Part shown: positions 35,252 through 43,802 of the stretch, one piece after another
How the letters are laid out: every line of letters starts with the position of its first letter
Numbering within the stretch: position 1 is the stretch's first letter
NCBI GenBank assembly: GCA_027021385.1
Contig: JALUUL010000008.1
Coordinates: 23,469-87,468, forward strand
Length of the DNA stretch: 64,000 nucleotides
Origin: Planctomycetota bacterium
Lineage (GTDB): Bacteria > Planctomycetota > UBA1135 > GCA-002748355
Direction: 5' to 3'
The notes under the pieces: generated by a model
Database searches by the model: none
Told to the model about the DNA's origin: nothing
The model's input: only the letters and a program-made list of their open reading frames with translations
Made by a program: the position numbers and the translations under genes

Positions 35252-35881
35252 TCAACGACCGCCGGGCGCGGCGGGCACGGCCGAGGCCCCGAAGAAGGGG
35301 TCCTTCGACTTCGAGGCCCACCAGGCCTTCCATTTCTCGGCTCCCGACTTGCGGAGGCTTTCGTCCTTCGTCAGGTGGTCATAGCCGAAGCGCTTCCCGG
35401 TCGCCTGGCGGAGGGCCTCGATGCAGAGGAAACGGATATGGGTGTGTTCGTCCTCGAGACCGGCGATCAGGGTCGGAACCATCGAGTAATCCCCGAGGCT
35501 GAGGAGGCTTCGCGCGATTTCGAGGCGGGTCACCGGGTGGGTCTCTCCAGAATGCTTCCGGAGATAGGGGATCGCCCTCTTGTCCCCGATCATGCCGAGG
35601 ACCCAGGCCGCGCTGGACCTGACTTTCGGATCCTTGTGGTCGAGTGCCCGGATCAGCGAGGGGATGGCCAACTCCCCCTTCGCCTTGAGCCAGAGCATGT
35701 TCTCGAGGAGTTCCTCCCGATGCTGGAAGGGGATCTGCTCAATCCGGTCCTTGATGACGGAGGCGATGATCGGAGCGGGCTCGGCGAACTTCGCCATCTC
35801 CGAGGAAGTCGTGGAGGAACAGGCGCTCATCATCTGGAAACCGGCGAAGGCGAAACCCATCACGAAGGCGTGCCGCATCAT
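35252..35881 (-). CDS. HEAT-repeat lipoprotein
   Basis: A 209-residue exported protein. The signal (FVMGFAFAGFQMMSACSST) ends in a Cys-containing lipobox, so it is likely a membrane lipoprotein. HEAT repeats fill about 60-165 (KGELAIPSLIRALDHKDPKV, VRSSAAWVLGMIGDKRAIPY, EIARSLLSLGDYSMVPTLIA, THIRFLCIEALRQATGKRFG), and the end is rich in Trp and Lys (AEKWKAWWASKSKDPFF), like the protein at 34028. ATG at 35881, with another ATG at 35878. Likely a binding scaffold in the periplasm; partner unknown. Confidence 0.83.
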   Translation of the reverse strand: MMRHAFVMGFAFAGFQMMSACSSTTSSEMAKFAEPAPIIASVIKDRIEQIPFQHREELLENMLWLKAKGELAIPSLIRALDHKDPKVRSSAAWVLGMIGDKRAIPYLRKHSGETHPVTRLEIARSLLSLGDYSMVPTLIAGLEDEHTHIRFLCIEALRQATGKRFGYDHLTKDESLRKSGAEKWKAWWASKSKDPFFGASAVPAAPGGR

Positions 35882-36226
35882 CGAATCGCTCCTGGGGAGT
35901 TCGGGGAACGGATCCGCCGTCCGGCAGGATCCGAAAGGACCTCCCTGCTATCGGATTTTCGGCATGGGTCCTTGAGGGGCCCACCTCGGGACCCCGCCCC
36001 CAAAGGACCGGATTCGGGGCCGACGAATGGGAGACGCGGGTCGCCCCCCTCCCGCGAGGCCCTCCTTCCCCTTTCTCGACAAGGACAAATCCGCTCCAGC
36101 CCTTGGAAATCAAGGCCTGGCGGCTGGGATTCTTCTTGCGGGAGGGGCAGGATGAGGGCTCAAATCTCCTTCGCCGTCCGGCCGGGCGGTCCGGAAGGGC
36201 GGCGAACGACACCAGGAGGGACCTCG
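35882..36226. other. Non-coding interval, divergent promoters
   Basis: 345 bases with no convincing gene between the leftward HEAT lipoprotein and HU. A short inverted repeat, CCTTG then five bases then CAAGG, lies near 36099. It must hold promoters for both genes, but I could not fix their boxes. Short ORFs here are shadows. Confidence 0.5.
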
Positions 36227-36502
36227 ATGAACAAGTCCGAACTGATCCAGTGCGTCCAGACGAGTCTGGGCGCCGACTGCTCGAAAGCCCATGCCGAACG
36301 TACCGTCAACGCCGTCCTGGACGGGATCGCACTGGGCCTGCAGAAGGACGCCGTCGTCCAGCTCGTGGGCTTTGGCACCTTTGCGGTCAAGGAACGCAAG
36401 GCCCGGAAGGGCCGGAACCCCCGCACCGGCGAGGAGATCATGATCAAGGCCTCCAAGTCGGTAGGTTTCAAACCGGGAACGGGCCTCAAGAACAGTCTTT
36501 GA
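36227..36502 (+). CDS. HU/IHF family DNA-binding protein
   Basis: A 91-residue histone-like protein. Helical N-terminal half, then FGTFAVKERKARKGRNPRTG, the beta-arm signature of HU and IHF, with the intercalating Pro in the arm and a GFKPGTGLK end. It bends and packs DNA as a dimer. The ribosome site CAGGAGGGA lies eight bases before the ATG. The 3' end overlaps the convergent mnmA by 17 bases. Confidence 0.95.
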   Translation: MNKSELIQCVQTSLGADCSKAHAERTVNAVLDGIALGLQKDAVVQLVGFGTFAVKERKARKGRNPRTGEEIMIKASKSVGFKPGTGLKNSL

Positions 36503-37580
36503 GACCCGGTTTCCGGGCGCCTTCCCGGATCGGGAGGGATTCCCGAATCCAGCCCCCCCCCAGGACGAGGTCCCCGCGGTAAAGGACCACGGCCTGGCCG
36601 GGGGTCACCGCCTCCTGAGGTTCCTCGAAGCGGAGTTCGGCCCCGCGGTCCTCGGGTTCTCCCTGAAGGCGGGCCCCACGAGCCTCGGAGCGGGCCCGGA
36701 TCTTGACCTCGACCCTCCTGTCGGGGGGGGGACTCCCGAGCCAGTTCACCGATTCGAGCCGGCAGCCGCCACAGGCCAGGTCAGACCTGCGCCCGAGCAC
36801 GACTTCCGCCCGTTCCGGCCGGAGGGCGACGACGTAGCGGGCCTCGCCCAAGGCCGGCAAGCCGCGGCGTTGGCCGATCGTGAAGGCCTCGTAGCCCTCG
36901 TGGGGCCCGAGATCCTCCCCCTCGAGCGAACGGAAGCGTCCTGGGGTGAGGCGTCCGCGCTCGCGCAGCAGCACCCGGTAATCCCCTTCGGGAACAAAGC
37001 AGATCTCCATGCTCTCGGGTTTCGAGGCCGTCGGAAGGCCCGCCTCCCTCGCGAGGGAGCGGACCTCGGCCTTCCGAAGATCCCCGAGAGGGAAGAGAAC
37101 CCGGGGCAGGCGTTCCCGCTCGATCCCGAACAGGAAGTAACTCTGGTCCTTTTCCAGGTCCCGGGCCCGAAGCAAGCTCCCATCCTTGATGCGGGCATAA
37201 TGCCCGGTTGCGACCGCCTCGGCTCCGAGCCCGTCCGCGATCCGGAAGAGTTCCCCGAACTTGAAATCCCGGTTGCAGAGGATGCAGGGGTTCGGGGTCC
37301 GCCCCTTCCCGTATTCCCTGACGAAGAAGTCGACCAGGCCCTCGAATTCCGCCGCGAAATCGAGGGAATGGAACGGGATCCCGAGGATGTCCGCGACTCG
37401 AGCCGCATCCCGCGCATCCGAAAGGCTGCAACAGCCCCTCTGGGCCCACCTCTCCCGGGACAGCATCCGGACGCCGTTGCGCAGAAAGACCCCGAGGACC
37501 TCATAGCCCTGCCGCTTCAGGAGAAGGGCGGCGACGCTCGAGTCCACCCCGCCGGACAGGGCGCAGAGGATACGGGTCAT
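36486..37580 (-). CDS. mnmA: tRNA-specific 2-thiouridylase
   Basis: A 364-residue enzyme that adds sulfur to the wobble uridine of tRNAs for Lys, Glu and Gln. The PP-loop is CALSGGVDSSVAALLLKRQG, the first catalytic Cys is in NPCILCNRDFKF, ATGHYARI follows, and ESMEICFVPEGDY holds the second Cys. LGPHEGYEAFTIGQRRGL and the C-terminal beta domain are in place. The ATG is at 37580. Its 3' end overlaps the HU gene. The extra Cys pair (RGCCSLSD) near residue 50 is common in the family. Confidence 0.96.
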   Translation of the reverse strand: MTRILCALSGGVDSSVAALLLKRQGYEVLGVFLRNGVRMLSRERWAQRGCCSLSDARDAARVADILGIPFHSLDFAAEFEGLVDFFVREYGKGRTPNPCILCNRDFKFGELFRIADGLGAEAVATGHYARIKDGSLLRARDLEKDQSYFLFGIERERLPRVLFPLGDLRKAEVRSLAREAGLPTASKPESMEICFVPEGDYRVLLRERGRLTPGRFRSLEGEDLGPHEGYEAFTIGQRRGLPALGEARYVVALRPERAEVVLGRRSDLACGGCRLESVNWLGSPPPDRRVEVKIRARSEARGARLQGEPEDRGAELRFEEPQEAVTPGQAVVLYRGDLVLGGGWIRESLPIREGARKPGLKDCS

Positions 37581-37826
37581 CGGAAATCTCCGGGCTTCGA
37601 AGGGCGGCCTCATGCATGAAGAAGGACGGAAAGGATCGTGTTCCAGTCCCGAAATGCAAGGGCTGGCCTCTGATCCGGGCATCGTCCCGCCGGATCTCCC
37701 CCCCACGCCTCCTGTTCTCCAGGGGCCTCTTCCCGATTTCCCCGGGGCTTCCGCTCTTCCGTGGACGGGGAACTCCGGACCGCTATCCTTTTCCGCCCGG
37801 AATCCAACTTTTGACCGAGGAAGTTC

Positions 37827-38339
37827 ATGCTTGTCGTCCCCCTGAAGACCGGCCCCCTGGCCGGATCCACCCTTTTCGTGAGGACCCTGGACCTTCAGGA
37901 GGCGGCGAACCCTCCGACCCCCCGCTCGGTGACTCGATTTCGAAGAAGCCAAGGGGAGGCCGGAGGGCCCGGCGGAAAGAACGCGGAAGGGAGCGGTTCG
38001 ACGTCGACCGGGACGGCGTCTCCGAAGGCCCCCCCCGGCGCCCCCGATCCCCAGCAACAGTGCATGACCTCCCTGCTGATGATGGGGGGATTCTTCGTCC
38101 TCCTGTATTTCCTGATGATCCGTCCCCAGAAGAAACAGGAGCAGCAGCGGAAGGCGATGCTGGCGGCCTTGAAGAAAGGGGACCGCGTCGTGACGAACGG
38201 GGGGATCCACGCCCAGGTCGTGTCCGTGGACGAGCAGACGGCCGTCCTCAAGTTCGGCAACGATCCCGGCCAGAGATTCACGATCGACAGGGCGGCGATC
38301 GGCCGGGTCCGGACGAAGGAGGGGAAGGATCAGGACTGA
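37827..38339 (+). CDS. yajC: YajC-like preprotein translocase subunit
   Basis: A 170-residue protein. The C-terminal 90 residues are typical YajC: a membrane helix (LLMMGGFFVLLYFLMIRPQK), then KKQEQQRKAMLAALKKGDRV and VTNGGIHAQVVSVDEQTAVL. The first 80 residues are a low-complexity Gly/Ser/Pro-rich extension, unusual in length for the family. An internal ATG at 38064 would give a classic 90-residue YajC, but the upstream ATG has GAGGAAG five bases before it. YajC helps SecDF in the Sec machinery. It overlaps the next gene (CTGA). Confidence 0.85.
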   Translation: MLVVPLKTGPLAGSTLFVRTLDLQEAANPPTPRSVTRFRRSQGEAGGPGGKNAEGSGSTSTGTASPKAPPGAPDPQQQCMTSLLMMGGFFVLLYFLMIRPQKKQEQQRKAMLAALKKGDRVVTNGGIHAQVVSVDEQTAVLKFGNDPGQRFTIDRAAIGRVRTKEGKDQD

Positions 38340-38821
38340 AGCTGGGCGGACCTCCGGAAGCCCCCCCCGCGGAGGCAGAGGCGGAAGCTCCCGCTCCAAC
38401 CGCCGACCGCCGAGCCCTCGGACGTGCCGGAGAGGACTACGTAGCGAGCGTTCTCGAAGAACGCGGCTGGACGATTCTCGCCCGGAACGAGCGGTTCGCG
38501 GGGGTCGAGATCGACTTGCTCTGCCGCAAGGGGGATCGCCTCCTTGCGGTCGAGGTCAAGACCGCCAGTTTCCCCAGGGTCCCGGACGGCAATTGCAAGC
38601 CTCCTCAAGTCCTGAGGTTGCACGCCGCCCTGGCCGCATGCCGGCGCGGCCTCCGTGCCCCACCGGCTCGTTGCGCCCTCGTCCTCGCCTCGGTCCGCCT
38701 CGGACCCCGCCCCGGCGATCATTCCCTCCGTTTCTTTTCCCTCCCCCTCCCGGGATCCGCGGCTCCGGAGGCCTACCCCCGGCCTCCCCGCCGCAAGCGA
38801 AGGCCTCGCTCCGCCCGATAA
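38336..38821 (+). CDS. UPF0102/YraN endonuclease-like protein
   Basis: A 161-residue protein with the YraN fold: ALGRAGEDYVASVLEERGW, ILARNERFAGVEIDLLCRKG, LLAVEVKTASF. The acidic-acidic-EVK pattern is the PD-(D/E)xK nuclease site. A CTG at 38336 overlaps the yajC stop in a CTGA, matching the four-base overlaps used by neighbours, and is preceded by GGGGAAGG; no ATG, GTG or TTG lies in frame nearby. The C-terminus (PPRRKRRPRSAR) is very basic and longer than usual. Exact substrate unknown. Confidence 0.8.
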   Translation: MKLGGPPEAPPAEAEAEAPAPTADRRALGRAGEDYVASVLEERGWTILARNERFAGVEIDLLCRKGDRLLAVEVKTASFPRVPDGNCKPPQVLRLHAALAACRRGLRAPPARCALVLASVRLGPRPGDHSLRFFSLPLPGSAAPEAYPRPPRRKRRPRSAR

Positions 38822-38852
38822 AGAACCGGAGTCCTCGGGCCCGCGCCCTCGA

Positions 38853-40286
38853 ATGATCCGCCTCTTCCAACAGTTCATCCCCAAGCGGAAGCTCCTCCTC
38901 CTCCTCTCCGAGGGAGTGCTCCTGGCCTCGGTCCTGTACTTCGGAACGAGCGCTCCGGGATTCTCGACCCGCGATATCGGCGAGGCCGATTGGATGGAAC
39001 GCCTCAAGGGCCTCCTTTCCGCCTTCACCGTGGCCGTCATCTGCCAGGTCAGCCTCTCCTTCAACGACCTCTACGATTGGCGGGTCTCGCAAAACCGCCT
39101 CGACCTTCCGAACCGCCTCCTCCATTCGGCCGGCTTCTCCTTCATCACCCTCTCTCTCCTGGTCTTCTTCTTTCCGGGATTGTTCTACTTCCCGGGAATC
39201 CCCGATCTCCGGGGTTATACCTGGCGTCTCGTCCTGATCCTCGGTTTCGGGTTCGTCCTCCTCTATTTCTGGCGGATCGGGTTCCATTGGTTTTTCTACA
39301 AGTGGGGATTCGGAGAGCGCCTCCTGATCCTCGGAACGGGAAACCAGGCCCTGAACCTGGCGGCCGAGATCCGCGACCGACCGGAGACCGGATTCGAGAT
39401 CGTCGGAGTCCTGGGGAGCCGTCCCCCGGAAGGCGGCGCGGCTTCTCTTCCGGTCCCGTATCTCGGCAAACCCGAAAGACTTCCCGCCCTCGCCGAGGAG
39501 CATCGCGTCAGCCGGGTCATCGTGGCGCTCGCCGACCGCCGGGGGAATCTTCCAATCGAAGCCCTTCTCGCCTGCCGTCTCGCCGGAATCCGCGTCGAAG
39601 AACGGGAATCCATCTATGAGCGCATCCACGGGAAACTCAGCATCGACAGCCTCCGGCCGAGCTATCTGATCTTCTCCCCGGGCTTCCGGAAGTCCCGTTT
39701 GCAGATGGGCATAAAGCGCCTTCTGGATGTCCTCCTCTCCGCGACCGGCCTTGTCGTGTCCTCTCCCCTCTCGGTCCTGATCGCGATCGCGATCCGCCTC
39801 GATTCGCCTGGCCCCGTCCTCTTCCGGCAGTCCCGCATCGGTCAGGACTGGAGGGAGTTCGTCCTACTCAAGTTCCGGACGATGCGGCATGACGCCGAGG
39901 AGGATACGGGTCCGGTATGGGCGACCCGCCGGGACGACAGGATCACGAGAGTCGGCCGCTTCCTGCGGAGGACCCGACTCGACGAGATCCCCCAGATGTG
40001 GAACATCCTGATCGGCCAGATGTCCTTCGTCGGTCCCCGGCCCGAACGTCGCTTTTTCGTCGAACGCCTCCGAAAGGAGATCCCCTACTACCTCGAACGC
40101 CTCTCGATTCGTCCGGGCCTGACGGGCTGGGCGCAGATCAACTTCCCGTATGGAGCGAGCATCGAGGACGCCCGCCAGAAGCTCATGTACGACCTCTATT
40201 ACATCAAGAACATGAGTCTTCTCTTCGACCTCACGATCCTCCTGCGGACGATCAAGGTGCTGCTTCTCCGGCGGGGAGCCCGCTGA
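38853..40286 (+). CDS. EpsB-type polyprenyl glycosylphosphotransferase
   Basis: A 477-residue membrane sugar transferase. Four or five N-terminal helices (LLLLLSEGVLLASVLYFG and others), a Rossmann-like middle (RLLILGTGNQALNLAAEIRD), and the C-terminal bacterial sugar-transferase domain: KRLLDVLLSATGLVVSSPL, RIGQDWREFVLLKFRTMR, TRLDEIPQMWNILIGQMSFV, GPRPERRFFVERL. It moves a hexose phosphate onto undecaprenyl phosphate to start a surface polysaccharide. The N-terminus MIRLFQQFIPKRKLLLLLSE is typical of the form tied to exosortase and PEP-CTERM systems, though no exosortase is in the window. The ATG is at 38853. Confidence 0.92.
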   Translation: MIRLFQQFIPKRKLLLLLSEGVLLASVLYFGTSAPGFSTRDIGEADWMERLKGLLSAFTVAVICQVSLSFNDLYDWRVSQNRLDLPNRLLHSAGFSFITLSLLVFFFPGLFYFPGIPDLRGYTWRLVLILGFGFVLLYFWRIGFHWFFYKWGFGERLLILGTGNQALNLAAEIRDRPETGFEIVGVLGSRPPEGGAASLPVPYLGKPERLPALAEEHRVSRVIVALADRRGNLPIEALLACRLAGIRVEERESIYERIHGKLSIDSLRPSYLIFSPGFRKSRLQMGIKRLLDVLLSATGLVVSSPLSVLIAIAIRLDSPGPVLFRQSRIGQDWREFVLLKFRTMRHDAEEDTGPVWATRRDDRITRVGRFLRRTRLDEIPQMWNILIGQMSFVGPRPERRFFVERLRKEIPYYLERLSIRPGLTGWAQINFPYGASIEDARQKLMYDLYYIKNMSLLFDLTILLRTIKVLLLRRGAR

Positions 40287-40293
40287 AAAACCC

Positions 40294-42633
40294 TCAGTCC
40301 CCGGTCTTCCAGGATGTCTCCTTCTCGAGCAGGGTCCTGGCGTAGCGGCGCAGGGCATCCGGAGGACACAGGTGTATCTGTGCGTAGAGGTTTCGGTCCG
40401 GGCGGTAGGCCCCCGGGGCCCGGTCCTCTTTCCAAAGGCGGAGAATCCCCCGCAGGATCCGCCGATATCCCCTCGCGTGAGGAGTCTCCCTCCCCCCCGC
40501 ATCCTCGGCGACGAAACTGGCCATCTCCGCGAGAATCAAGCGGGGCGAGGGTCCGAAGGCCAGGGCTGCGCACTCCGCGCGGGCTTCGAGATTGGCCATC
40601 AGGTTTCTCCGGGAGAGACCGGAGTCGAGGTAGAGACGAAGCGCAGGGACGGGATTGAACCCGAGCGGAAGGAGGTGGTGGGAATCGACGAGATGGGCCA
40701 GCTCGTGCGTTCGAAGCCCTGCCAGAAGCAGCTTCCAGCGATCCTTGGGATCTCTCGTCTCCCGCAAGGCGAGCAGACGGATCCGCCGATGCACCTGCCC
40801 GCCGTGGTTCAGGTCCAGGGGATCCACGAGGGGAAAGGGCTGCTTGAGGAGGCGGCCGGCTCGTTTCCGATCCTGCTCCCACTCCTTCCCGGCGATGAAA
40901 CCCGCGGTCTTCCGGATCATCCGCAAGTCGAGGAGGTAGTGGTTCCAGAGGGCCAGCCCCAAGCTCTTCCCGAAGGGATCCCGGTCCTCGGCGAAGATCT
41001 TCTCCTCGAGGACGACCTCCCGGACCTCGCCCCGGAGGGGGAGCCCCGGTCGGGGCTCGACCCGAGAGACGGCGAGAAGCCGGCCGAGAAGAAGCCCGGG
41101 ACGGTGCCCCCCGGTGAAGGAACCGGCAAGGAGATGCCGTCCATACCTTCGGAGGTATGCCGGAAGGCCGGGCCCGAAGGGATCCACGAGTTCCCCGAGA
41201 AGGGGGAAGGAGATCCTGCGGACCCTCCCCACGACATCCGTTCCGAGGATGCGCCGGGAAAGCTCGCGGATTCCGTCCAGGATCCGGTCCAGATCCCCGA
41301 ACCTCGAATCCTTGCCCCGACCGGCCTCGCGGAAGAGCTGGACGAGGGCCTGCTCGAAACGGAGGAATCCATAGGCGTCACTCTCCAAGCTCCGAAGCGG
41401 TGTGGAGTTCGGCCATCGCCGGCGGAAACCGCCGGCCAGAGCGAGGGCCTCCTCGACCCATCCGGCCCGGAGAAGGACTTCGAGATCGGAAGCCGCCTGC
41501 CTCGGATTCTCCGGTTCCCTCCGGGAGATCGGTCCCTCGAGCAGGGCTCTCAGCCTTCCGGCGATCCCGTTCCTGCCTCGAGGGAGGAGCCCGGGGGGGA
41601 GGATCCCCTTCCAGAACCGAATCGCCTCACGGATCCTTCCCTGGGCGGCCAGGAGTCTCGTGACCCTCCGGACGGGACCGAAGGGACGCCCCAAGACCTC
41701 CCGGTCCGCACCCGCGTCGGCGGAGACGGCCCGGACCCGCCACCAGCGGAGCGCCTGTTCGGGCTGCCCCTCGGCCATCGCCATGGGGGGAAGCCAGGCC
41801 CCGATCGGAAGCCGGAGGAGCCTCTCGGCGAGGGAAGGGTCCTGGAGAAGCTCGTGATAGAGCAAGCCTCGGGAAGCGGGGGAAAAAAGGATCTCCCGGA
41901 GACGGGAACGGAGCTCGGGGACCTCGGGGGCGTCACGGAGCCCGCGTAGGAGATCCTCGAGACTTCCAGGGTTCCCGAGTGCGATCAGGACCGACCACAG
42001 GCCCCCGGTCGGGGTTCGACTTCGGATCTCCTTCCAACGGGCCAGGAACGGGGCGGGACGGACGAGCCCCGCCAAGCGATAGGCCATGAGTTCGACCTCG
42101 GGCATCTCCGGCATCTCCCGCCGAAGCCGGCGGTAGATGCTCCGGGCTCGGGTGCGCTTTCCCTCCTGCGCCGCGACCCATCCGAGTCCGTAGAGGATCC
42201 AGGGGTCTCCGGAGAAGGAACGGGCTGCGCCCTCGAGAAAGGCCTTCTTGGTCGACAGGTCGGCGAACAAGCGGGAACGGAGATAGATCGGTTCGGGCCG
42301 GGAAGGATGCGCGTCGCGGAGGGCTTCGTTCTCGGCCCAGGCCTCCCCCGCCAAACCGAGACGAAGCTGCACGTCCTGGCGCAGCCGCCAGACCTCGACC
42401 CAGAACGGGTGGTCCCGGGTGAGGACCCCGGTCTCCCGATAGACGCCGTCGAGGTCCCCGGCGCGGAACCTCCGACGCAGGTCGAGGACCCGGCCTCGAT
42501 GCGCGAGGGCCCAGGCGGCGTCCCATCCGCCGGGACCCACACGGACGGGTCGTGGACCCTGGACCTCGCTCCGGCAAGCGAAAGCGCCGAGCAGGAGCCC
42601 GAGCCACAAGCCGCCCCGTCCCGCCGCGTTCAT
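40294..42633 (-). CDS. Lipoprotein with TPR-like region and zincin-type motif
   Basis: A 779-residue protein. Lipoprotein signal LWLGLLLGAFACRS (lipobox GAFAC), then a long helical, TPR-like region (about 40-480: PWILYGLGWVAAQEGKRTRA, RTRARSIYRRLRREMPEMPE), then a C-terminal domain with HELAHLVDSHH (HELAH at 643-647) and Glu687 in LEARAECAALAF. HExxH plus a Glu about 40 residues on is the gluzincin pattern, so a metalloprotease is possible. No known family could be named. The ATG at 42633 overlaps ribD by ATGA. Confidence 0.8.
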   Translation of the reverse strand: MNAAGRGGLWLGLLLGAFACRSEVQGPRPVRVGPGGWDAAWALAHRGRVLDLRRRFRAGDLDGVYRETGVLTRDHPFWVEVWRLRQDVQLRLGLAGEAWAENEALRDAHPSRPEPIYLRSRLFADLSTKKAFLEGAARSFSGDPWILYGLGWVAAQEGKRTRARSIYRRLRREMPEMPEVELMAYRLAGLVRPAPFLARWKEIRSRTPTGGLWSVLIALGNPGSLEDLLRGLRDAPEVPELRSRLREILFSPASRGLLYHELLQDPSLAERLLRLPIGAWLPPMAMAEGQPEQALRWWRVRAVSADAGADREVLGRPFGPVRRVTRLLAAQGRIREAIRFWKGILPPGLLPRGRNGIAGRLRALLEGPISRREPENPRQAASDLEVLLRAGWVEEALALAGGFRRRWPNSTPLRSLESDAYGFLRFEQALVQLFREAGRGKDSRFGDLDRILDGIRELSRRILGTDVVGRVRRISFPLLGELVDPFGPGLPAYLRRYGRHLLAGSFTGGHRPGLLLGRLLAVSRVEPRPGLPLRGEVREVVLEEKIFAEDRDPFGKSLGLALWNHYLLDLRMIRKTAGFIAGKEWEQDRKRAGRLLKQPFPLVDPLDLNHGGQVHRRIRLLALRETRDPKDRWKLLLAGLRTHELAHLVDSHHLLPLGFNPVPALRLYLDSGLSRRNLMANLEARAECAALAFGPSPRLILAEMASFVAEDAGGRETPHARGYRRILRGILRLWKEDRAPGAYRPDRNLYAQIHLCPPDALRRYARTLLEKETSWKTGD

Positions 42634-43802
42634 GCCTCCGTTCCCCCCTCGAGGCTCGGAGTCTTCGTGAATCCCGTGATTGCGAGATCCGCTCCGAAGC
42701 GCCGGACTCGGATCTCTTCGAGGGGTACGGCTTCCGCGGGGGTGCGAACCCCCGTTCCTCCCATCGGTCCCGGGGCCTTCCCGCCCCCGAACAGGATCGG
42801 CGCCTGGAAGGCCGTGACCTGATCGAGAAACGCCCGATCCATGAAGGCTCCGAGGAGACGGGGGCCTCCCTCGACGAGGAGGGAGCGGATTCCGCGAGAC
42901 CGCAGGGCGCGGCACGCGAGGTCGAGACGGGGACGCCCGTCCTCCGCGGGAGGGACGGCGAGGAGTTCGGCTCCGAGGTCCTCCAGGACCTTTCCCCTTC
43001 CGGAATCGAGCCCTTCCCCGTGGACCAGGAGGACGCTTCCCCGGTCCAGGCTTCGGATCAACGAAGAAGTCCCGGGGGTCCGAAGATCGGAATCGAAGAC
43101 GATGCGGAGCGGGGTCCGGCCGGGAACCTCCCGTACCGTCAGGAGCGGGTCGTCCCGGAGGACCGTTCCGATCCCGACGGCGACGGCGTCCACCGCGGCG
43201 CGCAGGCGGTGGGCCTCTCGCCGGGCCTCGGGCCCGGTGATCCACTTCGAGACCCCTTCTCGCGTCGCGGCCTTGCCGTCTAGGGTCATCGCCCATTTAC
43301 CGTGGATCCACGGGCGATCGAGGGAGAGGGCGATCCGGAACCTTTCGAGCAGATTCCGGGTCTCGTCCTGGGGAAAGGGGCCCAGGACTTCGACTTCCTT
43401 TTCCCGAAGGATCCGGATCCCCGCCCCTTGGTGGCGTGGATCGGGATCGATCTCCCCGAGGATGACGCGCCGGATTCCTGCGGCCACGAGCAGGGATGTG
43501 CAGGGATGGCGTTTCTTCTCCATCCCCTCCGAGGCGCAAGGCTCGAGGGTCACGACGAGGGTATCCGGACGACCGCCCTTGTTCCGGGCGTCCTCGAGGG
43601 CGGCTTCCTCGGCATGCGGCCCGCCGTAGCGTTCGTGCCATCCCATCCCGACGATCTTTCCCTCCTCGAGGGCGAGTGCTCCGACCCTGGGGTTCGGTTC
43701 TACCCGCCCCGCCCCCCGGGCGGCAAGTTCTGCGGCGCGGCGAAGCAGCGCCTTCCATTCCCCGCAACTCCCGCAGGTCTCTTCCGCTGCGTTTCCGGTC
43801 AT
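42630..43802 (-). CDS. ribD: Riboflavin biosynthesis deaminase/reductase
   Basis: A 390-residue bifunctional enzyme: a pyrimidine deaminase followed by a reductase, two steps of riboflavin synthesis. The deaminase site has PNPRVGALALEEGKIVGMGW, then GGPHAEEAALEDA and VTLEPCASEGMEKKRHPC; spacing between the two zinc Cys is three residues longer than in most family members. The reductase half has WAMTLDGKAATREGVSKWIT, VGIGTVLRDDPLLTVR and LLVEGGPRLLGAFMDRAFLD. The ATG at 43802 overlaps miaB by ATGA. No other rib gene is here. Confidence 0.94.
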   Translation of the reverse strand: MTGNAAEETCGSCGEWKALLRRAAELAARGAGRVEPNPRVGALALEEGKIVGMGWHERYGGPHAEEAALEDARNKGGRPDTLVVTLEPCASEGMEKKRHPCTSLLVAAGIRRVILGEIDPDPRHQGAGIRILREKEVEVLGPFPQDETRNLLERFRIALSLDRPWIHGKWAMTLDGKAATREGVSKWITGPEARREAHRLRAAVDAVAVGIGTVLRDDPLLTVREVPGRTPLRIVFDSDLRTPGTSSLIRSLDRGSVLLVHGEGLDSGRGKVLEDLGAELLAVPPAEDGRPRLDLACRALRSRGIRSLLVEGGPRLLGAFMDRAFLDQVTAFQAPILFGGGKAPGPMGGTGVRTPAEAVPLEEIRVRRFGADLAITGFTKTPSLEGGTEA

